From contig JAEUWP010000405.1 in NCBI GenBank assembly GCA_018524725.1, forward strand, positions 1 through 25,168: 25,168 nucleotides of DNA. Direction: 5' to 3'. Under the pieces are notes generated by a model. It made no database searches. It saw only the letters and a program-made list of their open reading frames with translations, and had not been told where the DNA came from. The position numbers were made by a program, and so were the translations under genes. Origin of the DNA: Podaxis mareebaensis. Taxonomy: Eukaryota > Basidiomycota > Agaricomycetes > Agaricales > Agaricaceae. Positions 1 through 10,824 of this stretch are shown here, piece after piece. Positions within the stretch are counted from its first letter, which is position 1, and the number at the start of each line of letters is the position of its first letter.

Positions 1-363
1 GGCTTCCAACTCGCCTGTCCTCGCATTCCAAATCCTCACCGTCCGATCATCCGATCCGGAGACAACTCGCGTGTTGTCATGCGAAAAAGCAACAGATCTC
101 ACGCAATCCGTGTGGCCCTCGAATTTGGCTTCCAACTCGCCTGTCCTCGCATTCCAAATCCTCACCGTCCGATCAGAATATCCGGAGACAACTCGCGTGT
201 CGTCATGCGAAAAAGCAACAGATGTCACCAAATGCATGTGGCCCTCGAATTTGGCTTCCAACTCGCCTGTCCTCACATTCCAAATCCTCACCGTCCCATC
301 ATCCGATCCGGAGACAACTCGACTACCCTCATTGGAGAAGGCAACAGAATTGGCCCTCGAGTT
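1..363 (-). repeat. 126-bp WD40-encoding repeat array (NWD1, partial)
   Basis: Three consecutive 42-codon WD40 units are present, the leftmost cut by the window edge. Each contains the GH...SVAFSHDDTRVVSG...TVRIWN pattern. The first unit of the array (SVAFSNEGSRVVSG) is diverged, as in NWD2. Confidence 0.9.
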
Positions 364-3211
364 TCCACCAATGCAGAGCTCCATCGGCCCCCATGAATCA
401 GGTAGACCCAGTATGACCTTCAGTCCCTGCTTCACCTGTCCACCATAGACTTGACGCATCAACGACTTCCTCGGAATCCACGTGAACGCGGACTGATAAA
501 CCTCGAAGCAATTCTGCCGAATGCACTCGAAACTCATCCGCAGAAAATGACAGGCGTCATCAACGAGCGATCGTAGATATTCATTATCTGCAGTCGGGAC
601 ACACTGCCATGATGTCAGCACAAGAACTTCACCCCCTGATTCTCGAAACTTACCGAGAGAGCCGTACTTGCACTCAGGAGCGAGTAGATTCCTGTTCTCA
701 GTTCGCTGACTACACTCAGACACTCCATCCAATGCAACAGGTGAGCTTCCAGGAACTCGCGCAGAGCAGCAATAAGCGATGCGATGACTGGATGCCCCGA
801 GTCCCGGATCTCGCTCAAATGCGCCGCCCAGTGCATGCATGCATACTTGAGAGCCTCAGGAATTTTCTTGGCATTCTCGGGTGGGTTGGTTCTACCCATA
901 TGCGAGACCGTTAGCTCTTCGGGCGTGTCACAAATGTTATACCTGAGCGACCCATTCATGTACTCCAGGCATCTGAGCGCAAGTTCTGCATGGCCGTCGA
1001 CGGGAACAAGAGGTGTGAATGGGGAAAAATCCCTCGGCGGACAACGTTTGGGGTCTGTGAGAAATTCTGGAAACGATGCATGAAACGCCGTAACCGGAGC
1101 GTTATCTTCAGTGGGAATGTGAATAACGGAGTTGAGCGGCGACAAATACGTCTTTGGCTCCGATATATTGCTTAGTGCGGCAATGGCCTTGATTGACAAC
1201 GGATGCCGCAGAAATACAACGAACGAGAGGAGGGTCTTCATATGAGGCAATACTCTTTCTTCCTGCTCATCAGACACCTGCTTGAGAATACCTCCGTAGA
1301 GCTTGTCGATGGTCGAGGTTTGTTGGTGGCTCCATGCACGCTCCACCAAGAACGTGAGGCGCTGTTTGTAAAGGTTCTTGCCATCTCGAATATAGCGCCG
1401 CGCCGTGGATGCGTAGATAAAAAGTTTCCCGGAGTCTTTAACAAGCTGGGACAGTTCGCTCTCGGGCGGCCACCCGTCATCGTTATCCGGATCATAGTCC
1501 CTCTTGATCCCGGCAAGCGATATCTCCAAATACATTCGAATGTCTCTCTCCACTACATCTTTCTCGATCTCATGAAGCAAGAAAATGTCATGAGAATCCT
1601 GCGACGATTTGAAGGCGGATTTAATGAGATAGTCGTCTCTGCTGACAAGAAGGAATTTGAGGGGAAGACTCGGTGCAGAATCGAGAATCAGCTTGATGAG
1701 ACGGTAGACAATATGAAGGTCTGTACACTCGTCGAGAGCATCGATGACAACAATCTTGTAAACCCCGACCTGGCCCTTAACGGCAGCCTGTAATGGCTCA
1801 CGAATGAGGGCTTGAAACTGCTCTTTCAAGTCGTTCGACTCTGCAAGATCCGGTTCCTTCTCGAGCGCCTGCACAACCCCGGCCGTCATTGTAGGCGAAC
1901 CCTTGGAAAATTGGTATGCCATGCCTGGGATGATGTTGCGGGCATCACTCGTTGTTTCTGAGGCCCGGGAACAAAAGAAACTCGCCCCAAGCATCTGCCG
2001 CTTCTCCATGAGCTCACAAAATGAATGAGCGATCGTCGACTTTCCGATCCCTGCCATTCCGACGAGCCAATACACTTTGGGGCGTTGCGAATCAGGGGCC
2101 CAGTCTTCCAACGTTTTGAGAACATCAACACGCGTATCAGGCATACATCCTGTAGGATCGCCATACGCAGAACGGCGGGTTTTATACGAAGCGCCTCCGG
2201 GGCGAAGTTTGTCGATCGAGCCTGTTATAATGTGAGGATCCCAAGTTATCATTCTCATGAGGGCAGAGTAGCTTACGGGAATTTAGCAGCTGCGGATCGA
2301 ATATATGAGGCTGATCGTACTTCCTCAACCATAAAAATACTTACCTGCAACATATTCTGTACGGTGACGTTGGCGTGCAACTGTATATCGATCTGCAGAA
2401 TGTAATCAGTACCGTGCCCACACAACCATCCTCCATAGTTTGCACAAGCAGGTTGAACACATACGAGAAAGAGATCGCAAACACTGTTGAGATCTTTCAA
2501 CATCCTTTGTATCGTCCCGGCATCCTTCGAAACTTGGGCAATGCGGGTCGGTAATGATTGATCTTGCAAGTGCTGGATGACTTTAACAAAACGCTCGGTA
2601 GCTCTGTGGGATCGCCGGAGAGAAATCAGCTATGATTGCAAGAGGCGAGACCGATACTCACGTGGAGAAACTTTCGACTCTCCCTTCAATCGCCTTCAAT
2701 CCACCTTCTTCCTTGTATCGTCGCACTAGTAATAAGATAGCGTTGGATCTTTTCTCGAGGGTTGTTAACTCCTCCTTGTTTGCTGATACGCCCTGCCAAG
2801 AGTAACTCAGTGACGTGAATAGCATAGAAATCGCTTGCGCACATCGAAGATTTTGTAAATTGTCCAGAATCCGGCTGCGGCAGCTTTCAAGGGTAGGCAG
2901 AGGTCGGAACATTCCTTAAGACCTTCTGCTACGACTGCCAATCCATAAAGGGCTGTGATGCCTACTGCCTTCCCTTTCTCGAGTGGTGTTTGTGGATTTT
3001 GCTGAGGTTCCGGGACGATATCCAGATATTCATTACCAGAGGCAGATGCAGAGGTTTGGACTGTTTGGTGAACCCGAGGGGCGGCAGGTGCGCGGGGAGG
3101 CGTTCCAGCGCTTTGGAAGGCATGAGGAGCTGCAGGGGCTGCGAGGACCGAGGCGCTCGCGATGATTGCGTCTCGCGTTTTCCTGTTGCGGCGTCTTGGC
3201 CAAGAGGACAT
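1..3211 (-). CDS. NACHT-WD40 (NWD) NLR-like protein, copy 1, 3' end outside the window
   Basis: This is a STAND-type NLR-like signalling protein. Fungal NWD proteins act in non-self recognition and programmed cell death. Exons read on the minus strand: 2843-3211 (start ATG at 3211), 2662-2792, 2345-2603, 654-2231, and 603 to the window edge; introns are mostly 50-58 nt. The N-terminal 250 residues look like a helical bundle. The NACHT domain has Walker A (GMAGIGKS) and Walker B (VVIDALDE). Exon 5 carries a pre-WD linker with a WIP motif, then at least three WD40 repeats. The reading frame is open to base 1. One oddity is that the acceptor used for exon 4 in copy 2 (CAG) is CAC here at 2232-2234, so splicing into the NACHT exon may fail or a different start (ATG at 2258) may be used. 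The NACHT-WD40 identity is firm; the N-terminal exon joins are inferred. Confidence 0.88.
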
Positions 3212-3813
3212 CGTAAGTCGATTAGCTCGGGGTAAGTGTCGGTCGATGCCGATGAGGGTGGGTCAACGTTGAACGGACAAGCAGATAGCTGTGAGAGTGG
3301 CTGTGGGCCTCGAGGCATGAGATTGACGCTCGGTACCAAAGCTCTCACGTTAATCGTGGGCAATTTGAGTGAGAAGCTCCCTTGGCGCCTAGTAGCAACA
3401 TACCTGTACCGCCATTTTACCCTTCAACTCCTGGCCATACACTTCCAGCGCATATCCATGCCCCTCTTGATTTCAGCAAGCATGAAGCTTTGATGTATGT
3501 CCAGGTTGTAGACCCATTGCATATGTACTTCACATCAAACCCCTCTAATCAGAACGGGTAAATACCCCCGTTCCCTCTTCCTATTTAGAAGATTTTCTTG
3601 GTAGTGTCAGGTGCATCAGGCTAGAACCGAGGAACATTCAAGCCTGTTGCAGCAAGGTAAGGGCCACGCAATCTGCTAGTACAAAAACAGGTTCCGTACA
3701 ATTTACGTGCAACAAGCAACAAGACATCAACCAAAGCCTAGAACACATCGAAAGCCAAGCCAAAAGAAGCGTACAACACAGAGAACGTGGAGGCTCGAGG
3801 AGAAAAGGCGCTC
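3212..3813. other. Spacer upstream of NWD1, downstream of the WSC gene
   Basis: This spacer holds no convincing gene. It lies 5' of NWD1 and 3' of the WSC gene, both on the minus strand, so it should contain the NWD1 promoter and 5' UTR and the WSC terminator. Short plus-strand open frames at 3236-3493 and 3707-4033 have no recognisable features. A paralogous stretch lies at 15376-15978. Confidence 0.5.
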
Positions 3814-4020
3814 TCAATTATGGAATCGCATCAACAGCCACACGGGCAAACAACTATCAAAGTCATACACCACACTATCAGCCCGTGGTTCATACACCAC
3901 ATCAATCCTCGCAGCAGCATTCCCAGTAGCAATAGTACTACAAACATACCACGGGTTCACCTGGTTATACACTCCCAAGCCCGGCGGGCCAAACAATGGA
4001 GTGACAAAGTTCGGGATCAT
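3814..4020 (-). other. Open C-terminal extension beyond the WSC1 stop codon
   Basis: A 68-codon open frame directly follows the in-frame TAG of the WSC gene, in the same frame. Its translation (FVTPLFGPPGLGVYN, then NPWYVCSTIA and YDFDSCLPVWL) looks like genuine secreted-protein sequence. It is either the former C-terminus cut off by a nonsense mutation, or it is reached by splicing that I could not place. It is also present, nearly unchanged, in copy 2 (15979-16185). Confidence 0.5.
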
Positions 4021-5618
4021 CTACGTACCATGATTCACAATCCACGTCGTTGAAGAGTAATTCGAGATTAATGAATGAATTTGAAATTCCTCATCATTAA
4101 TTCAGTTAGCCAGGGGAGGGAAAGAAAGACGACGTACCATAGGACACCACGGGAAACTCGGAAAAGCCGTAGTACTTCCAGATACCGAAAACACAGGTGA
4201 AGTCCCTGGCTCAGCGCTAACAGGAATCAGCGAGTTAGGTGTCCGAGGTTCAGGATAGAGCACCCGATCCTGAATACTAAACTCCGTGTATCCATCACAC
4301 GAGTCGCAAGTCTATCCGCCCACCCAAACTACATCAATACTCATCTTTACACCAAATAAAATCATGATGGACGCACCGAAAGAATCCATTTATCCTCCTC
4401 CCCCGAATTCAGAACCTTCACACTAAACCACCTCTCCTGACCTTCGTCGGGCTGATACAATGCCTGCATCGTAAATTTCCACCTTGTCGTGTCCGTCAAA
4501 CACCCCTTGACGAACTGAACTTCCTTGTTCAAGTACATGCTAAGGTACCCCGATCCACCACAGAACTGTGAATGGTCCCCTTCGCAGGTCATCGTACAGA
4601 GGGGGAGGGCTTCCCGATTTCCGAAGAGGACGAATTTGTCACACCCTGTGTGTGCTCATGAGTGATACAGGCAGCTAGGAGGGAAAGGGAAAGATACGTA
4701 CAACATTCTCGCGAGTATTCCATTCCAGCTACGGCATACCCAGACGCAGCGCACGCGGCAATACACCTCTCAGGTGTCAAAGGCTCAGCGAGGTGTTTAC
4801 TGTGCTCCAGGATACATGCATTCGTCGAGTCTCTAAATCAAACACTCAGTATAACACTGTTTGTAATTGTTGCAAGATGATCAACGCACGCCCAGCAACC
4901 TTGATACTGCCAAGTCCCAATGGTCCGATTAACCTTTGGATCGCTTACCGCAGAGTCGTGATAGATGTCAATTCGGTTCCCAGCGCCACATGTGAGGGAG
5001 CTATCACCCGTGCACGGTTGGTTACATTCACTTTGGTCGCGGTCCCAACCGATGTCATTTTGCATGACGTAGTCACACCCTGCAAGAAGATACGAAGTGA
5101 GTTGTTGCGAACGTTATCCTCAAGCCTTGTCGGGGGGACATACAGCATTCCTGACGATTGATAGTCAGAAAGGGAGTCAGGAGCTAAGGGTTATCATATG
5201 TACCTTTCCATATTCTACTCCAGCGTAGGAATAACCTCGTTGACTGCAATACGCAATACAATTATCCGGTGTCATCGACCCATCGGACGAATATCTGTCA
5301 CCATCGAGAATACGGTTACCAGATTCATCCCTTGGGATCCGCAGTCATTTTCCTCCCGTCAAATGAACACAAAAGCTAGAACGCACGCAAAGCACCCAAC
5401 ATGAGTCCAAGAACCCAGAAGGCTATCTCCAATCTGTGGATCTTGTCTTCCAAGAATAGCCGAACCTGAAATTAGTCCCAGGTGAACCTGGTATGCAAAT
5501 CCAAATGAAGTGGGGCAACGATGCATGATCATGAGCTCGGAACGGAATATATGAGATCAGAATGACGCACCGAGAGGCACACTCCCAACACGGGTAGTAA
5601 AGACCTGAATAGCGCCAT
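4021..5618 (-). CDS. Secreted protein with two WSC domains, copy 1
   Basis: WSC domains are cysteine-rich carbohydrate-binding modules found on fungal extracellular and wall proteins. The model has nine exons: 5571-5618, 5387-5487, 5204-5330, 5144-5150, 4890-5079, 4702-4832, 4377-4645, 4138-4311 and 4021-4089, giving about 371 aa. All joins keep phase. The start MALFRSLLPVLGVCLS is a hydrophobic signal peptide. WSC1 runs from VGCF through MTPDNCIAYC, YAGVEYG and ECWC to CGAGNRIDIY. WSC2 runs from GCWADST through LTPERCIAAC, AGMEYS and ECWC to CGGSGYLSMY. A C-terminal region with further cysteines follows. Exon 4 is only 7 nt, but it is required to keep the EC-W-C motif in frame. If the intron at 4312-4376 were retained, the protein would end at 4362. 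The substrate is unknown and no membrane segment or GPI signal was recognised. Confidence 0.8.
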
Positions 5619-6417
5619 GTTCTATGCAGACTGAGTGAGTCGCGTCACTGTATGTCTCGAGAATGCTACATGAACCCGTCTCCTTGAAACGTTTAAGTAT
5701 TTCTTTCATAGCGGGCTTTGGATGCCGGCCTTGGACTCAAGGAACGATCTTTCAGCTACTTCTACGACATGACATGAGAAATGGCGGGTTTGAAGGGGGC
5801 TTGGTATTGCGCGCTAGGTCCTGCCGTGGTGATTATGGGGTTACAAACGTCGAGACTCGGGAGTATCACGAATGGATGAATGGTTAAGGTCGGTGCAAAC
5901 TGAAGTTCAACACTCTACTGGCGCTGTACATCAACACATCAATGCATCAACTTCAGCTCTCAGGATAGACAGATGCAAACACTCCCTGTGCAAGGCACAT
6001 GTGCTGATGTCATTTTGACTGAGCGTTGGTCAAAGATCAGAAAATTCCTACAGACGTCTTCTAGGTGGTAATACTACCGGTAACAATATTCTATGTATTA
6101 TGATAGATTCTATTCTATTGGACCGATATATGTGCGGTAGTGGGAATCAGACGGGCACCGTAGGCAGAGCGACAGAGCTGCAGACCCACGAACAGTTCGG
6201 CACGAAGAGATCACAAGACCACCTCACAAGTGCGATGTGATAGAATACAATGTGGGGCACCATGCACGCACAATGTAGTTTCGCTTACCAAACTCGCTCC
6301 TGCGTTAGAATGTTCAACCACCCAGTCAAAATTTTTTCAATATCATAAAGCAACGAACGCAGAGTCGGGATAATGTTGAACACTGAATGCAGGAGGGTAA
6401 GTTTGTATTACGCGCGA
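5619..6417. other. Spacer between the WSC gene and the hypothetical ORF, no gene recognised
   Basis: About 800 bp upstream of the WSC1 start. The copies at 5619-6417 and 17783-18581 match well, including an AT-rich stretch near 6070-6130. A plus-strand open frame at 5663-5887 is not preserved as a matching open frame in copy 2. Nothing here supports a gene; it probably contains the WSC promoter. Confidence 0.4.
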
Positions 6418-6780
6418 CTACGGGAAAGTACGGCCATGGACAGGCCCCCGAATCACCACTGCGGCCCACTGATCCGTCTCATCGACGATAATCCGCCGAT
6501 CGAACATATATGGCCGATTGGTTTGGTGTGTCTCCATGCACCTGTCATTTCCTTCGGGCGTAGTAGGAGAAGATTTGGAAGGTAAATGGAATGGTGGGAT
6601 TCCAGAGTTTTTGAGTGGGAACGGCGCCACGTCTTCCCATTGTTTGTGGTCAGAATATGACTCGGGCAGTTCATAGTGGTGTTCCCCTTGGAGTGCGAAC
6701 ATTGGAGCACACAGATAAGAGCTTGCACCAACTGGTGGGTACGGAACACAGGCAGCACAGGCAAATGGCGTGGCGGTGGC
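6418..6780 (-). CDS. Hypothetical proline-rich protein fragment, copy 1
   Basis: I do not recognise the family. A minus-strand frame is open from 6780 to a TAG at 6418-6420. It reads as plausible protein: a cysteine- and proline-rich start (VPYPPVGASSYLCAPMFALQ), then SYSDHKQWEDVAPFPL, IPPFHLPSKSSPTTPEG and RRIIVDETDQWAAVV. The first in-frame ATG is at 6702, but the sense-like sequence begins before it, suggesting a 5' exon joined near 6781. The 3' end may also be spliced. It is transcribed away from GDH1, so the two would share a divergent promoter. In copy 2 the frame is disrupted by a 2-nt indel. It could also be a relic. Confidence 0.35.
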   Translation of the reverse strand, partial: ATATPFACAACVPYPPVGASSYLCAPMFALQGEHHYELPESYSDHKQWEDVAPFPLKNSGIPPFHLPSKSSPTTPEGNDRCMETHQTNRPYMFDRRIIVDETDQWAAVVIRGPVHGRTFP

Positions 6781-6911
6781 TTAGGGCGTCTCTGGACGCC
6801 TGCCTCATGGGCCCAGAGCTCTCGAGAGAACGCCGCATGTAACGCCGATTTTGATTTTCGGTTTGAAAATATCGGCGAAGAAATGGTGGCCTGTCGGGGA
6901 GAGGTGTGTAG

Positions 6912-7001
6912 CCAATGAGGATGCGTTCCGAGCTGAACCGGAAAGGCTAATTGGGGCTATTTTCAACAACGAGATAAGACTCGTCCCTGAACAGAGATAA
7001 G
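6912..7001 (+). promoter_or_regulatory. GDH1 upstream region with CCAAT and two GATA motifs
   Basis: Upstream of the GDH1 start lie a CCAAT box at 6912-6916 and two GATAAG motifs at 6973-6978 and 6996-7001, followed by a pyrimidine-rich leader. Fungal NADP-GDH genes are nitrogen-regulated, and GATA factors (AreA/NIT2 type) and the CCAAT-binding complex are established regulators. That they act at these particular sites is inference. All three motifs are kept in copy 2. Confidence 0.45.
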
Positions 7002-7067
7002 GAATTGCTACAAATTCACTTGGCTCTCCCTCTCCATCCCAGTACCAGTGCTACACTACTTCACAAA

Positions 7068-8862
<1,795 letters not shown>

Positions 8863-9220
8863 ATTCTTACCCTCTCACCCTCTCATTTGCCCTTCGTCTT
8901 TTACCTCCGTTGTCTTCCCCTTCCCTGTTCCGGCTTTTCTTTCCCATCGTTCGGGGAGAGCTTGCCACTTTTATCCATCTATATACCCCTCCTCCACCGC
9001 TCGCCGCTTATCACCTCTCCCGCGACATTGCACGTTGATCCGTCACTCGCAAGAGCTATACACGCGCGTTATCCTTTACCCACTATACATTGTACCTATA
9101 TTATCACATCTATGTAATAGACCCAAAAAATTGTATTCAAACTGCCAGCACCGTTTTCGCATTCGCAGCGCAAGAAAAACAATGCATATGTAGAGGTGTA
9201 AGTATGTACATAAGTATCGT
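8863..9220. other. Convergent 3' spacer between GDH1 and the SEH1 remnant
   Basis: The region is pyrimidine-rich after the GDH1 stop, then A+T-richer. The two genes converge here, so it should hold both 3' UTRs. No gene is seen, and short open frames on either strand lack protein-like features. Confidence 0.5.
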
Positions 9221-9759
9221 TTACTCCATATCAACGTCTCGCTGGTCGGCCTGCAACCCAGGTTCAGACTCCTCTGCTTGTTCGACGCCAATACTCCCAG
9301 CGGACTTCCACTCCCCGTCAGGTCCTGCCTTCCACAACCTTATACGTCCGTCGTTCCCGGCTGATGATAGTATTGTTCTGGATATATGTATATGTATTGC
9401 GTGAGAAAAGTAGTGGCGGGGAGGAAAAGGATCATGTCAGTTAAAGGGGAAAAATAAAGTGCAATCGTGCTTACCCAGTGATGTTCCATTCTACCTTGCT
9501 CACTGCGGACCTGTCGGTCGGTACAAAATTGGGATCAGTGGTGTGTCTCGGTGAAGCAAGAAAAAGGGAGACAGCAAGGCCAAGATAAGGAGAAAAAGGA
9601 GCGACGATACACACGCTCATGCCAGAAAAACAGGTCAAACGAGAAAAGAAATCAATAAAAGAAAGATTAAAGAAAATACGCACTTATGTTCAACCTTAGC
9701 CACCGAAATGACACTCCACCTCGTCTCCTCACTCTCAGACGCATCCTCCCCATCATCCA
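9221..9759 (-). pseudogene. seh1: SEH1 3' remnant (internally deleted)
   Basis: Only the last part of the nucleoporin SEH1 gene survives: part of exon 5 (9684-9759), exon 6 (9475-9510) and exon 7 (9221-9377). It still encodes the [22 protein letters not shown] blade and the C-terminal tail. The upstream exons, including the first blades, are missing relative to the full copy at 21402-23256. At 9759/9760 the sequence jumps directly into RPT6-derived DNA. With most of the propeller gone, it cannot make a normal Seh1. Confidence 0.88.
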
Positions 9760-9760
9760 G
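9758..9760. other. Deletion junction joining the SEH1 remnant to the RPT6 relic
   Basis: Compared with copy 2, bases 21943-23270 (1,328 bp) are absent here. Both breakpoints share only the dinucleotide CA, as expected for end-joining. By chance the junction keeps one frame open from the RPT6 stretch (FVMAREHAL) into SEH1 exon 5 ([11 protein letters not shown]). Confidence 0.85.
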
Positions 9761-10577
9761 TGCGTGTTCCCGTGCCATCACAAAGAGCTCTCGAACAATA
9801 TGACTTCCCTCGCAGATGTACCTCTGTACGAGCTCGCTTCCACCGACCAAATGAACTTGCAACCCATATGTGTGCGGCAGCGCGAGCCAGAAGGGGTTTT
9901 CCAGTTCCAGGGGACCCATAGAGCCGGACAGTCTTTGGATGTGTGATACCAAGAGCCTCGAATGACTGGGAGCTCAATAACTTCCTTGATCTCCTTTACC
10001 TGCTTATCCAAGCTGCCAAACATTTTGTATGTGCTGTCTGGCACTTTCTCAACCACCATGAGTGACACGAGAGAGTCGACCTTCTTTGGCAGGACTTTGT
10101 GGATGATATACGAATCTGAACGAAAAGCAACTCATAGCATGGGTTTCAGAGCGTTGACCTCGATGTCCGAGTCAATGTCCACAACTAGAAAGGGCAGTCA
10201 AATTATCAGCCATGCAACCACCGACAGAGTCTATTGGTCGATTATACGCACTGTATTTGCCATCAGGCTGCACCTTCACGAGTACTTTGTTCTTCCCTAT
10301 CGCTTTCACAACCCCTCCGACATAACTTCCGGGTTCATGTAGTAGTTCCTCCCTTAGGAGCCTCACTATCACTAGGTGGAAGGATTAGCTCTAACTGTCT
10401 CTGCATCGAAAGGATGAAAACCATACTCTGAGCATTTAATGCATTCCACTGGGCCTCGAAACGCCACATGCTCTCCGTTTTCTGGTTAATGAGAAGTTCT
10501 AAAGCTTCTATTTTCGCCTAGTAGTACTGCTTGGTGCCAGCAGGTACAACTGGGGTTTCCATTGCAGCAGTGGCCAT
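9760..10577 (-). pseudogene. rpt6: RPT6 (26S proteasome AAA-ATPase) 5' fragment, copy 1
   Basis: Rpt6 is a base ATPase of the 26S proteasome. On the minus strand the start MATAAMETP (ATG at 10577) is followed by QYY, then TAG at 10518-10520, then AKIEALELLINQKTES. After two retained introns come REEL...EPGSYVG and [11 protein letters not shown], then LRSDSY-like and [20 protein letters not shown]. After that the homology switches frame several times: the Walker A region reads GSPGTGKP instead of GPPGTGKT, and SELVQRYI and [11 protein letters not shown] lie in a third frame. The second half of the gene (from Walker B on) is absent. The retained introns show a DNA-level copy rather than a retrocopy. 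Confidence 0.88.
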
Positions 10578-10824
10578 GGGCGTGGATATGGGGAGAGTAT
10601 AAATCGGATATCCATTGGCGCGACGCATCTTGTGTGTGATGTGACCAGGGTGTGACATGCACCATGGAAGTACATACCCTCCACATCGACAGAAATTAAG
10701 GTTGACATCAATGACCAATATATACTTTATGGTGGATAATGGAAGACATAAGAAGAAGAGAAGAAGATAGGAATATGATACAAGGCAAGAGTAGATGGAA
10801 CATCAATGTACATAGGTGAAATGT

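Noticed and set aside
1203..1793. 196-codon plus-strand open frame
   Set aside because: Lies entirely antisense to the NACHT exon of NWD1, and the matching region in copy 2 is broken into shorter frames.
3707..4033. Plus-strand ORF rich in Lys and Arg
   Set aside because: It lies partly antisense to the protein-like WSC C-terminal stretch, and its own translation shows no domain or motif.
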